A stretch of 64,000 nucleotides of DNA, taken from assembly GCA_023386315.1 (NCBI GenBank), contig JAEWJZ010000018.1, positions 124,001 through 188,000 of the forward strand. The letters are read 5' to 3'. Of this stretch, positions 8,950-17,897 are shown in pieces. Position 1 is the stretch's first letter; every line of letters begins with the position of its first letter. Below the pieces are notes generated by a model. It saw only the letters and a list, made by a program, of their open reading frames with translations, ran no database searches and was not told where the DNA came from. The translations under genes were made by a program, and so were the position numbers. The DNA comes from Bacillota bacterium (lineage in GTDB: Bacteria; Bacillota; Clostridia; Lachnospirales; Lachnospiraceae).

Positions 8950-10215
8950 ATGAAACGCGGTGTGATATTTTTATTATTTGCAATTACTATTTCCATTATA
9001 TTATCAAGTTGTGGATCGTCACTTAGCGGAGAGGAACTTCAAAAGCGTGCGGATAATTATTTAATTTTAGTTGATGCACTTCATGCAGTGGGGTATGAAA
9101 ACGACTTTAAGTTGCTGAAAGAGAAAAATTCTATGGAACAGAATTTAAGAAATCTATGGAAGTACTATCTGTCAGACCATGATTTTTCTGCCAGAGATAC
9201 CCGTAAGAATACGGAATTGCTGATTATGCTTGGAAACTTTGATTTCATAGCAGAAGGACTGCGGTCCAAAGCTGCGTCCGACAATCCATATTATAACGAT
9301 TGGCCGCGTGATAACCAGTATAACACGAAATCAGAAACAGTGTGGTTCAGCGACGAAGAAGTGCTGTGGCTTATGTTACTTTTGCCGGACTCTGATATTC
9401 CCAAGGAGCACTCAGGGTTTAAGGAAGTTCTGGCTGAATGCGGGAAAAACGTTTTAGGGGAAGATTTGTACCACCCTGCTACACGCGCGGGCATCTGGTT
9501 TTATTATGAAAAAACAAACCCCGGTTTATTGGAGAAAATAAATCCTGATTTTCTGGATTACTTCTCAAATGAGATTAAAACCGCTTTTAAAAACTCGGAC
9601 GACAACATAAAGAATCGATTTATGCAAGCAATTGACCCTGAAAATTTCAGAAAAATATTTTACACCGACAGTCCGGTCCGCATTTTTACATACAATGAAG
9701 CGGAAGCGCTGATGAAGGAGTATCCCCCTGCAGGCTCGTGGGATGGAGGATATATTCGTATAGTAGATGACCCTAAACATAGTGAATGGAATATTAAGTA
9801 TTCGACAAATGACTATAACATTAATGATTCTGCATATGGAGCTTATACATACGCAAGAGAGTCCGATGCTCTTGTTCCAGTAATTAACCCCGCGGATGCG
9901 CGTTTTGCAGTTTATGAGCAATACACAGAGGGTATGTATTATGCTACTTATACTGGCAACAGAGATTTTGATGTATATCTTTTAAACTTAAATATCCGCA
10001 TAGTAGATTTGTTAACCGGAAAGGTGATATTCAGCGAGTCTGCACTAAGCAATCCGCCGCCTGAAGAAATCTCATGGACAAATTCTTATGGTATCAGTAG
10101 TCTTCAAATCGTTGATGGCAAATATTATTACAATGATTTTAATTGGAGGAAGTATGCAGCTGTGATGGAGAGAAAGTGTGAAATCCGGAATTCGCCAATC
10201 CAACAGAAACAGTAA
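8950..10215 (+). CDS. lipoprotein of unknown function
   Basis: A 421-residue protein with a lipoprotein signal peptide (MKRGVIF, hydrophobic stretch, lipobox LSSC, Cys21). GGGGAGAT lies about 6 bases before the ATG. The mature part is rich in Tyr, Asn and Asp and has no motif I recognise; the C-terminal third looks beta-rich. It is transcribed alone, convergent with the lactate racemase gene. Surface exposure is inferred from the lipobox. Confidence 0.75.
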   Translation: MKRGVIFLLFAITISIILSSCGSSLSGEELQKRADNYLILVDALHAVGYENDFKLLKEKNSMEQNLRNLWKYYLSDHDFSARDTRKNTELLIMLGNFDFIAEGLRSKAASDNPYYNDWPRDNQYNTKSETVWFSDEEVLWLMLLLPDSDIPKEHSGFKEVLAECGKNVLGEDLYHPATRAGIWFYYEKTNPGLLEKINPDFLDYFSNEIKTAFKNSDDNIKNRFMQAIDPENFRKIFYTDSPVRIFTYNEAEALMKEYPPAGSWDGGYIRIVDDPKHSEWNIKYSTNDYNINDSAYGAYTYARESDALVPVINPADARFAVYEQYTEGMYYATYTGNRDFDVYLLNLNIRIVDLLTGKVIFSESALSNPPPEEISWTNSYGISSLQIVDGKYYYNDFNWRKYAAVMERKCEIRNSPIQQKQ

Positions 10216-10247
10216 GTGCATAATCGTCATGATCAACGTAAAATAGC

Positions 10248-10275
10248 AAAGGAGTTCCCATTGGAGAACTCCTTT
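10248..10275. terminator. convergent terminator hairpin
   Basis: A 10-bp perfect stem (AAAGGAGTTC / GAACTCCTTT) with an 8-base loop, flanked by ACGTA/TACGT that can extend it, lies between the lipoprotein and larA genes. Confidence 0.65.
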
Positions 10276-10282
10276 ACGTGAT

Positions 10283-11557
10283 TCATTTCACTACAACACC
10301 CACCCCATCCGGTATGACTGTTATGTTAGCATCTGCCCCTTTTATTTCAAAAGCTTTCTTTAGCGCATCGTCAAACGTATATGCATGCTGCATATGCATT
10401 TTCTTTATCATTACCGGATCACACATATCGGAAACAAGTATAACTATATGCTCCTTAAGTATCCGGGCAAGTATCTGAAATTCCCATTGATCCGGTATCG
10501 TTTCCGATCTACCTGTCTTCATGACACGGTCTAGGACTTCCTCCGGACTTTCGGCATTTGCCATATTCTCATAAAAAGACTTGCCCCCATGCCCGTCATT
10601 GCAGGCAGATATCATGATGATAACCCCGCCTTCTTTGCAGACTGCTTCTGCTGCAGTCATACCTTTTACAGACTGATATACATTCTGGTCAAGAGGATAT
10701 CCTCCATTGGAGGTTATGGCGATGTCTGCTTTCACGGCCTTCACCGAGGCCAGTTCCATAACAAATTTACAGCCCTCTGCGTGGGCCTGCTCGCTGTCGC
10801 CTGCAAAGGCATTGATAATATGTTTCTCACTGTCAATAACAACATTCAGTATGAATGCCAGTTTCGCCTGTCTTGCCGCATAAAGCATATCCCTGTGAAT
10901 GGGATTGTTAATTATCACTCCCGTTCTGGCGTACTCACTTGCTATAAATTCGGAGCAATGATTTGCCATTACGGTTTTTGCTGATGCCACACCTGGAAGG
11001 ACACTCTTTCTTCCCCCTGAAAATCCTGCAAAGAAATGAGGCTCTATAAATCCTTCTGAAATCAGCAATTCCGTTTCCATTGCCAGCTTATTAAGCCACA
11101 GTTCTCCGCCGGAAGGCAGAGTCCCCACCCTTACAACGCTGTCTTCATCTTCTGACATATGGTTAATAATCACTTCATGGTCTGCAATTTCCTGTCCGAA
11201 CTTATGAATCATCTCTTCCCTGGTATCCGGCCTGTGAAAGCCGGTAGCAATTAATATCTTAATATCAATTTCAGGATTTACCTTTCGGATCCGCTTCAGT
11301 AGTATAGGCATTGTTACTTTGCTTGGAACCGGTCTTGTATGATCGCTTGTTATGATCACCATGTTTTTTCTGCCCCGAACCAGTTCTTCTAACGAGACAC
11401 TTCCAATTGGATGATCCAAAGCTCTGTTGACAATCTCCTCCTGACTGCCCTCTGCCTGGTAGGTATGAGCTTTTGATTCCAATATCGCCGCCAGATTATG
11501 ATCCGGAATATCGACTTCTAAAAGTTTCGTTGAATAAGGTATTTTAATTTTGGCCAT
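10283..11557 (-). CDS. larA: nickel-dependent lactate racemase
   Basis: A LarA family protein (424 residues, the family size). The residues known from L. plantarum LarA occur at the same numbers: H108 (ATGFHRP), H174 (EPHFFAGFSGG), the pincer-attachment lysine K184 (GGRKSVLPG) and H200 (MANHCSE). The SDHTRPVPS motif is also present. It interconverts L- and D-lactate using the nickel-pincer nucleotide. It is the last gene of the etfB-etfA-lctD-larA operon, so it supplies the isomer used by the dehydrogenase. The cofactor genes larB, larC and larE are not in the window. Confidence 0.9.
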   Translation of the reverse strand: MAKIKIPYSTKLLEVDIPDHNLAAILESKAHTYQAEGSQEEIVNRALDHPIGSVSLEELVRGRKNMVIITSDHTRPVPSKVTMPILLKRIRKVNPEIDIKILIATGFHRPDTREEMIHKFGQEIADHEVIINHMSEDEDSVVRVGTLPSGGELWLNKLAMETELLISEGFIEPHFFAGFSGGRKSVLPGVASAKTVMANHCSEFIASEYARTGVIINNPIHRDMLYAARQAKLAFILNVVIDSEKHIINAFAGDSEQAHAEGCKFVMELASVKAVKADIAITSNGGYPLDQNVYQSVKGMTAAEAVCKEGGVIIMISACNDGHGGKSFYENMANAESPEEVLDRVMKTGRSETIPDQWEFQILARILKEHIVILVSDMCDPVMIKKMHMQHAYTFDDALKKAFEIKGADANITVIPDGVGVVVK

Positions 11558-11588
11558 AAGAACCCTCTCCGTCTTTAATCGGGCTGTT

Positions 11589-12986
11589 TTACTGAAAAAT
11601 CTTTCCCGGGTTTAAAATATTTTTAGAATCAAAAGCCAGTTTTATATTTTTCATCAGTTCCACATATTCCTGACTGTACTGTTCCAGCATATACACTTTC
11701 TTGGCAAAACCGATTCCATGCTCTCCGGATACCAGACCGCTCAGTTCCCTGGATTTGCTGTACATTGCTTCAAATACTTCCGCCAGTTTTTTCTTCCATG
11801 CTTCCTCTGAAAGCGCATCCTTTAAAACATATACGTGGAGATTTCCATCTCCTGCATGACCAAAGCTTCTGATTCTTACATGAAATCTGCTTTGAAGTTC
11901 GTGGGTATACTTTATAAATTCAGCAATTTTATTTCTGGGTACTACAACATCACATTCATCCATATCTGTTGTCGACGCTTTGACCGCTTCCAGAAACGCC
12001 CCTCTTGCAGACCAGACAGAATCTTTTCTTTCATCTGTATCAACAATAAATACATCAACAGCACCTTCCTTCAGGCAGATATCCGCTACCTTTTCATATG
12101 CCTTTTCTATCTCTTCCCGTGTATTGCCGTCAAATGTCAGTAAGAGATATGCATCCGAAGAATTGTCAGGGAATTTCTTTCCTAAGTATTCCTCGGCTGC
12201 CAGAATTACTTCTCTCTGCATAAATTCTATGGCTGTGGGAGCAGCTTTTGATTTCACGATTTCAGGAACAGTACTGATTGCCATATCCAGGCTGGGGAAT
12301 GGAATTAACAATGATATCGCTTTTTTAGGAAGAGGAAGCAGTTTTAAAATAGCCTTTGTTACAATTCCAAGCGTTCCTTCTGACCCGCATATTAAGTCCT
12401 TTATGCTGTAGCCGGAGGAGTTTTTTACTACCTTCCCTCCTACCTCAAGAATTTCCCCGTTTGGCAGAACAACTTCCAGTCCTCTCACGTAATCTCTGGT
12501 AACCCCATACTTAACCGCTCTCATTCCTCCGGCGTTAGTATTGATATTACCGGCTATTGTAGCTGATTTTTCACCAGGATCAGGCGGATAGAACAAATCA
12601 TGTTCTTCAACAAAATCACTGATCTCCATTAATAAAACTCCCGGCTCCAGAGTCAGGGTTAAATTTTCTTCATCTATTTCCAGTATCCGGTTCATTTTGG
12701 ACATATTTATCATAATTCCGCCGTAAACCGGGACGGATGCTCCGACTAAACCGGTACCTGATCCTCTTGCTACAACAGGAATCCGGTGGTCATAAGCATA
12801 TTTCATGATCTTAGATACTTCTTCTGTCGTAAGAACATCTACTAATACATCCGGCGTCCTGCTTATTCCGCCCATTTCATCATGACTGAAGTCATCATTA
12901 ATTTCTTCACCGGTAAATACTCTGTCCTTACCCAGTACAGATACCAGATATTCAACATCACCGGCATCAATTTTTTTGTAATCCAT
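11589..12986 (-). CDS. lctD: FAD-linked lactate dehydrogenase, electron-bifurcating type
   Basis: GlcD/LctD-type flavoprotein of about 465 residues: an N-terminal PCMH FAD-binding domain with [14 protein letters not shown] and a C-terminal FAD-oxidase domain ending in NPGKIF. Linked to EtfA and EtfB genes, this is the arrangement of the Acetobacterium lct system, in which lactate oxidation with NAD is driven by confurcating electrons from reduced ferredoxin. The start is placed at the ATG at 12986, about 10 bases after GGAGG; another ATG three codons earlier sits too close to the Shine-Dalgarno. Confidence 0.87.
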   Translation of the reverse strand: MDYKKIDAGDVEYLVSVLGKDRVFTGEEINDDFSHDEMGGISRTPDVLVDVLTTEEVSKIMKYAYDHRIPVVARGSGTGLVGASVPVYGGIMINMSKMNRILEIDEENLTLTLEPGVLLMEISDFVEEHDLFYPPDPGEKSATIAGNINTNAGGMRAVKYGVTRDYVRGLEVVLPNGEILEVGGKVVKNSSGYSIKDLICGSEGTLGIVTKAILKLLPLPKKAISLLIPFPSLDMAISTVPEIVKSKAAPTAIEFMQREVILAAEEYLGKKFPDNSSDAYLLLTFDGNTREEIEKAYEKVADICLKEGAVDVFIVDTDERKDSVWSARGAFLEAVKASTTDMDECDVVVPRNKIAEFIKYTHELQSRFHVRIRSFGHAGDGNLHVYVLKDALSEEAWKKKLAEVFEAMYSKSRELSGLVSGEHGIGFAKKVYMLEQYSQEYVELMKNIKLAFDSKNILNPGKIFQ

Positions 12987-13061
12987 CACATTCATTCCCT
13001 CCTTGATTCGTAATCTCATATAAAACAAATCAACCCGCTTTTTATGTAATTTGTTCGGTTA

Positions 13062-14255
13062 TTAAGCTCCTGCACACTTTAATTCTTTCACCAGCCGAGG
13101 GACAATTTCATAAATATCTCCTACGATTCCATAATGTGCTGTATGAAAGATAGAGGCATTTTCATCTTTATTAATTGCAAAGATACGATCTGAGTGATTC
13201 ATTCCTGCGACAAACTGTACGGCACCGGATATTCCCAGGGCGATGATCAGTTTTGGCTTCACCGTTCTGCCGGAAAGACCAATCTGCTTCTTTGCCGGAA
13301 TCAGTCCTGCCTCCACAAGGGGTCTTGTACCTGCAATCTGGGCATGGAGCAGATCTGCCAGATCCTGCACCATTACCATATCTTTTTCTGATTTTATGGC
13401 TCTGCCGACTGCAATGATCACCTCTGCATCTGAAATGTTTTCTTCCACTTTTTTCTTCGTAACCTTCAAAACCTCAATCTGTGATTTTAATTTTTCTTTT
13501 TCCAGTTCACATACCGTTATTTTTCCTTTTGGATCACACTGTCTTTCCGGTGCATTCATAATCTTATATCTTACGGTTGCCATCTGAGGTCTTGTATTGG
13601 GACATATAATCTGAGCCATAATATTGCCGCCAAAAGCTGGTCTGATCTGAACAAGATCCGTATTTTCTTTCATTTCAAGTATGGTGCAGTCAGCAGTTAA
13701 TCCGGTTCTGAACCTGGTGGCTACCCGGGGGGCAAGTGATCTTCCTGTGGTTGTGGCACCGACCAGTATGGAAGATGGCTTTACTTTATTAATAAAATCT
13801 TCCATGGCAGCCGTATAAGTTTCGATCCTGAAATCCTTCAATTCTTTATTATCATATACAAAGACCTCATCCACACCGTAATGCAGCAGTTCTTCTGCTT
13901 TCTTTTCTATATTGTGGCCAATAAAAACGCAATACACCGGAAAATCAACAACTGAAGCAAGCTCTCTGGCTTTACCGATCAGTTCCATTGTCACCGGATG
14001 AATGGTTCCTTCCACATGGTCAACATAGACGGCAATTCCTCTCCACAGGCTCTTATCGACCTTCTTTGTTTCTGTTTCAACAAATTCCATCACTCCTGCC
14101 GGACCTTTTTTCACACATATCTTACACATTTTACAGCCTGCATTCACCTGTACTTTTCCATCTGTGTATTCAATTGCTCCAAAAGGGCAGACCTTTAATA
14201 ATTCTTCTATATTTGACTCATTTACATTCTCCTGGTTACATATTAATTTGCCCAT
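13062..14255 (-). CDS. etfA: electron transfer flavoprotein alpha subunit with N-terminal ferredoxin-like domain
   Basis: 397 residues. The first 65 residues form a ferredoxin-like extension with four cysteines able to bind one [4Fe-4S] cluster (VCPFGAIEY, then GCKMCKICVKKG), as in LctC and other bifurcating EtfA proteins. An EtfA domain follows, with the C-terminal FAD-binding half (RPLVEAGLIP, GLSGRTVKPKL, ALGISGAVQF). It lies 16 bases downstream of etfB and 75 upstream of lctD, and forms the EtfAB heterodimer that splits or merges electrons between NADH, ferredoxin and lactate. Confidence 0.9.
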   Translation of the reverse strand: MGKLICNQENVNESNIEELLKVCPFGAIEYTDGKVQVNAGCKMCKICVKKGPAGVMEFVETETKKVDKSLWRGIAVYVDHVEGTIHPVTMELIGKARELASVVDFPVYCVFIGHNIEKKAEELLHYGVDEVFVYDNKELKDFRIETYTAAMEDFINKVKPSSILVGATTTGRSLAPRVATRFRTGLTADCTILEMKENTDLVQIRPAFGGNIMAQIICPNTRPQMATVRYKIMNAPERQCDPKGKITVCELEKEKLKSQIEVLKVTKKKVEENISDAEVIIAVGRAIKSEKDMVMVQDLADLLHAQIAGTRPLVEAGLIPAKKQIGLSGRTVKPKLIIALGISGAVQFVAGMNHSDRIFAINKDENASIFHTAHYGIVGDIYEIVPRLVKELKCAGA

Positions 14256-14271
14256 AAAATCCCCGCCCTTC

Positions 14272-15060
14272 TTATATAAATTTTAACTCTTTCAGTTTTG
14301 ATGCCATTTGTAAACTGAGTTTATCGCCGGTTCCAGTCCATATTTCTCTGTCGTTGTTGACTGATGGGGGAAATATTCTCTCTACCTGCGTCGGTGAACC
14401 GTTTAACCCATATTTCATCTCATCTTTATCTTCAAAATCATTCATGGTCAGGATTTTGATTTCTTTGTCTTTTGCCTCTAACTTTCTCTTGTAAGATGGC
14501 AGCCTTGGCTGGAAAATATCTTTTTCAACTGTGATTAAACAAGGAAACCGGATTTCGGCCACTTCAATAGTGTCAGGCATATCCATTTCTACTATGATTG
14601 ATTTTTCTTTTATTTCTACAATCTTTAAAACGTTGGTGATATGCGGGATTCCAAGATATTCCCCCATCTCCGGTCCTACCTGGGCGGTATCACCATCTGT
14701 TGTCTGCTTCCCGCACAAGATAAGGTCAAAATTCCCCATTTTTCTCACGCCCTGGGAAATGGTATAAGAAGTAGCAAGTACATCTGCTCCTGCAAACTTT
14801 CTGTCCGTTATTAAAGCTCCGTCGTCCGCTCCCATCATATATGCTTCTTTAATAACCTCTTTCGCCTGAGGCGGTCCCATACTGATCACCTTTACCGATC
14901 CGCCCTGCTGCTCTTTCATTTTCAGTGCGGTTTCTAAAGCATACAAGTCATAGGGGTTCATTTTTGAATCAACACCATCTCTCTTTAAAACACCAGTTAC
15001 AGGATCCACTTCAACTTTCGAAGTATCCGGAACCTGCTTGATACAGACTAAAATTTCCAT
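14272..15060 (-). CDS. etfB: electron transfer flavoprotein beta subunit
   Basis: 262 residues, typical Etf[20 protein letters not shown] at the N-terminus, and the signature [13 protein letters not shown] around residue 120. It binds the bifurcating FAD together with EtfA. It is the first gene of the lct-type operon and has GAGAGGG 6 bases before the ATG. The promoter region contains a GntR-type operator. Confidence 0.9.
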   Translation of the reverse strand: MEILVCIKQVPDTSKVEVDPVTGVLKRDGVDSKMNPYDLYALETALKMKEQQGGSVKVISMGPPQAKEVIKEAYMMGADDGALITDRKFAGADVLATSYTISQGVRKMGNFDLILCGKQTTDGDTAQVGPEMGEYLGIPHITNVLKIVEIKEKSIIVEMDMPDTIEVAEIRFPCLITVEKDIFQPRLPSYKRKLEAKDKEIKILTMNDFEDKDEMKYGLNGSPTQVERIFPPSVNNDREIWTGTGDKLSLQMASKLKELKFI

Positions 15061-15144
15061 ATGTATCCCTCTCTTTCTATGTATTAAATATAGTGTGGCA
15101 AATCATACAAACGTAACTTGAATTTGTATTGCTTATTGGTATTA

Positions 15145-15155
15145 TGGTCTGACCA
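15145..15155. promoter_or_regulatory. FadR/LldR-type GntR operator upstream of etfB
   Basis: The sequence TGGTCTGACCA is a perfect palindrome matching the TGGTnnnACCA core known for FadR-subfamily GntR regulators such as LldR and PdhR. It stands about 90 bases upstream of etfB. A TATAAT-like CATAAT overlaps its downstream side on the minus strand, so bound protein should block initiation. The likely ligand-binding regulator is the FCD-domain GntR encoded at 18956-19654. Confidence 0.7.
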
Positions 15156-15222
15156 CTTAAAACCATAATATCACAATTTTAAAAAAACATCTATACTTTT
15201 GAAAAAATAATAGTAAAAATAC

Positions 15223-15281
15223 CAAAAAAACAAATGGCCGGAGCAGCTTCTCCCATCATATCGATAAAAAGCCGTTCCGAC
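15223..15281 (-). terminator. terminator of the radical SAM operon
   Basis: Reading the minus strand, GGTCGGAACGGC can pair with GCTGCTCCGGCC (one mismatch, two G-U pairs) across a 23-base loop, and ATTTG plus a run of seven T follows. It sits 30 bases past the radical SAM stop codon and insulates the lct operon from it. Confidence 0.6.
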
Positions 15282-15309
15282 CTCATTGCATCAGTATGTG
15301 ATAATGCCG

Positions 15310-16728
15310 CTATTTAGAAATAGCCACCAGATCATTTAGTATATCCCCATCCTGAAAATCAGTTAGTATTGCTGCTCTGTTAAGGCACTTAATCCCGTCT
15401 TCTTTCCTTCCCAGTTTTGAGAGGGCAATTCCCTTGCCTTTTAAGGCTTCAGGATCGTTATTCTCAAGCTTCAATGCTCTCTCATTATCCTCAAGACAAC
15501 GCTCATAGTTTCCGCACATATATTCACAAAAACCTTTTGCTCTTAAAGCTTCCCGGTTTTCAGGCATTAATTCATGCACTCTTTCAAATGCAAAAGCTGC
15601 TTCCTGAAACTGTTCTTCTTTCATAAGCTGCAGCGCTTTTGCATAAAGAATATCTCCATCCTGATTATTGGAATATCTGTTCTTCATATCCTTTAGTTCG
15701 AGATTATATGCGCAATACTGATTCTCAGAATATATGCTTCCGTTCATTGTAAGTCTTGTATTTGGGCATCCTCCCAGACACTTTTTCCCATAGATGCAGA
15801 TATTGCAGTCTCCGTCTAACTGACATTTTTTCATATTTCTGCACCAGCTGAATTTCTCATCGCTTTCCCATATAGAACGAAGCGATTCGTTTCGCAGATT
15901 TCCCTCAACATACTGTTTATCACGAATGGAAGTACAGCCCAGTATATCTCCATTATGAAGAATTCCGAAACTTCTGGTACCTGCATTGCAGCCATCCCAA
16001 AGTGATACGATTGGCGTATTATAAGAAATTCTCTTTATTTCCATTTCCTTTTTTGTATAATAACCAATACAGTCTGCAGGATAAATCTTAATTCTGCCTT
16101 CTTTTGCCGTATCATAGCAAAAATCAATTAAATCATTCACCTGCTCCGGGTCAAGAACCCATTCCGGCCTCTTTTTAAAATTCCCCATAGGAAGACCAAT
16201 CTGTACCTGCCAGGAATCTACTCCCATTGAAATAAGATTTTCTTTCAGCTCGTTTAAAAACTCAATATTCTTCTTGGAGACTGTTGTAATGGCACCTGTC
16301 CGTATTCCTTCTCGCTTCATTAACTGAAACGCTTTCCTGGCTTGTGCAAAAGCACCCTTTTTACGGATATTGTCATGAATTTCTTCCGTTCCATCTATAC
16401 TGACAGCAATAGTACTAATATTGCTCCCTTTTAATTTAAGAACCATTTCTTCTTCCAGGAACCAGCCATTGGTTATTATATTTACAGAAACACCCTTATC
16501 AGACAGACGTTTTACCAGAAGGTGTACATCTTTTCTTGTTAATGGCTCCCCGCCAGAAAGCGTAATCCATTTAAGCCCCATATCCGCAATCTGATCACAG
16601 ACATTCAGTGCTTCTTCTGTATTCAATTCATCCGGTAATGCTTCTGCACACGATGAACCGCAATGTTTACACCGCATATTGCAACCCATGGTTATTTCCC
16701 ATACACAGGTCAAAGCCTGATATTTCAT
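15310..16728 (-). CDS. radical SAM/SPASM peptide maturase with C-terminal TPR repeats
   Basis: About 472 residues from the ATG at 16728, which has AAAAGGGGG about 8 bases upstream. The radical SAM [4Fe-4S] motif is C16-x3-C20-x2-C23 (MGCNMRCKHC) and the SAM site includes LSGGEPL. Residues about 260-350 are a SPASM region with many Cys (WDGCNAG, GCTS, WCRNMKKCQ, CNICIYGKKCLGGCP, YCAYN) that should bind auxiliary clusters. Residues 365-470 are three TPR-like helical repeats. It lies 13 bases downstream of a Cys-rich repeat protein. SPASM proteins of this form install thioether or C-C crosslinks in ribosomal peptides, so the repeat protein is the probable substrate. The TPR tail may hold the long substrate. 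Confidence 0.88.
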   Translation of the reverse strand: MKYQALTCVWEITMGCNMRCKHCGSSCAEALPDELNTEEALNVCDQIADMGLKWITLSGGEPLTRKDVHLLVKRLSDKGVSVNIITNGWFLEEEMVLKLKGSNISTIAVSIDGTEEIHDNIRKKGAFAQARKAFQLMKREGIRTGAITTVSKKNIEFLNELKENLISMGVDSWQVQIGLPMGNFKKRPEWVLDPEQVNDLIDFCYDTAKEGRIKIYPADCIGYYTKKEMEIKRISYNTPIVSLWDGCNAGTRSFGILHNGDILGCTSIRDKQYVEGNLRNESLRSIWESDEKFSWCRNMKKCQLDGDCNICIYGKKCLGGCPNTRLTMNGSIYSENQYCAYNLELKDMKNRYSNNQDGDILYAKALQLMKEEQFQEAAFAFERVHELMPENREALRAKGFCEYMCGNYERCLEDNERALKLENNDPEALKGKGIALSKLGRKEDGIKCLNRAAILTDFQDGDILNDLVAISK

Positions 16729-16741
16729 AATCTGCCCCCTT

Positions 16742-17707
16742 TTAATTTGCATTACATTCTGGAAAACCATAATCAGTACATGGATCCTGTGTTCCGCAGG
16801 GGTATCCATACTTTAGATTTGCATCCTGTACTCCACACGGGTAGCCATACTTTAGATTTGCATCCTGTACTCCGCACGGGTACCCATACTTTAGATTTGC
16901 ATCCTGTACTCCACACGGGTAGCCATACTTTAGATTTGCATCCTGTACTCCACACGGGTAGCCATATTTCATATTTACATCCTGCACTCCACAGGGAGAT
17001 CCATACTTCACAAGAGGATCCTGCACTCCACAGGGAGACCCATACTTCACAAGAGGATCCTGTACTCCGCAGAGGTAACCGTACTTCACATTAGCACCCT
17101 GCATTCCACGAGGATAGCCATACGGTATGTGAAGGTTCGGTTCCCCACAGAAGACTCCATACTTCACAATCGTATTCTGTGCTCCACAGGGATAGCCATA
17201 CTTCACATTTGCATCCTGCATTCCACAGGGATAACCATACTTTACATTCAGAGCTTGTCCCCCGTTAATACCTGAATTGTCACATACCATTCCGTAAAGC
17301 AGCGCTGTTGAATCAATATAATGATTCTCCTGATTTCCGTTATACTGCGCCGTATTTTCATGATAAGCAACAAATTTGCTGCCATTCGATTCCGTTCCAT
17401 TATAGTTTGTAATGCTCACATTTATGGAGACTTTCTCATTAATTTTGGTAAAATCACTGTAATTTACAAGAACAAACGGTATAACAACATTGACTTCAGA
17501 CTCTGTCTTTTCTAATGTCACACCAAATTTAAAGATCTGGTTTACCGGTCCTATCCCTGCGGTCAACGGTATTATATCAGTTCCTGTCAATACAATACCT
17601 TCCGGCAGATGTGCCAGCGCCCAGCCATAATTAGTTGATCCTAACATAGATTTTAATGAGACAGAAAAATTTCTGCCGCAATAAGCAATTACTTTTTCAT
17701 TTTCCAT
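16742..17707 (-). CDS. repeat-containing Cys-X3-Asp precursor, candidate ranthipeptide substrate
   Basis: A 321-residue protein in two parts. Residues 1-150 form a beta-rich domain whose GRNFSVSLKSM...TNYGWALA pattern resembles chagasin/I42 inhibitor folds (tentative). Residues 154-321 are 13 units of 13 residues with consensus NLKYGYPCGVQDA. Nine units carry exact C-G-x-Q-D (C-x3-D); two have C-x3-N; one has Arg for Cys; the last is degenerate. C-x3-D repeats are the crosslink sites in freyrasin, made by the ranthipeptide maturase PapB. The radical SAM/SPASM gene follows after 13 bases. AAAGGAG precedes the ATG. No signal peptide or obvious leader cleavage site is visible. Confidence 0.85.
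   Translation of the reverse strand: MENEKVIAYCGRNFSVSLKSMLGSTNYGWALAHLPEGIVLTGTDIIPLTAGIGPVNQIFKFGVTLEKTESEVNVVIPFVLVNYSDFTKINEKVSINVSITNYNGTESNGSKFVAYHENTAQYNGNQENHYIDSTALLYGMVCDNSGINGGQALNVKYGYPCGMQDANVKYGYPCGAQNTIVKYGVFCGEPNLHIPYGYPRGMQGANVKYGYLCGVQDPLVKYGSPCGVQDPLVKYGSPCGVQDVNMKYGYPCGVQDANLKYGYPCGVQDANLKYGYPCGVQDANLKYGYPCGVQDANLKYGYPCGTQDPCTDYGFPECNAN
16745..17248. repeat. in-frame 39-bp tandem repeats (13 units)
   Basis: Tandem 39-bp units inside the repeat protein gene. The four units nearest the 3' end are almost identical at DNA level while those toward the 5' side have diverged, as expected for growth by unequal crossing-over or slippage at one end. Confidence 0.92.
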
Positions 17708-17826
17708 ATAAATTATCTCCTTTCATGATATATAACATTTTAGAAATCAGTATGTTCATTTTTCTTTAAAATATTACCAAATATTTCAATTAATATTAGG
17801 AATATATGAATCTAAAACCAAATAAA

Positions 17827-17867
17827 AAACACAGGTGACAATATTACTATTACCATCACCTGTGTTT
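17827..17867 (-). terminator. terminator of the gntR-xdhC unit
   Basis: A perfect 12-bp stem (AAACACAGGTGA / TCACCTGTGTTT) with a 17-base loop; on the minus strand it runs into TTTTTTATTT. It lies 30 bases past the xdhC stop. Confidence 0.8.
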
Positions 17868-17897
17868 TGTCTTAACTTATTATATTATCCTGACAAT

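Noticed and set aside
16663..17094. Plus-strand ORF with HTLDLHPVLHTG repeats
   Set aside because: It is the reverse-complement shadow of the tandem repeats; it lacks a ribosome site and overlaps the radical SAM start.
16745..17248. Regular 39-bp repeats that could look like a CRISPR array
   Set aside because: Units are contiguous with no unique spacers, keep one reading frame on the minus strand and encode the KYGYPCG repeat; no cas genes are near.
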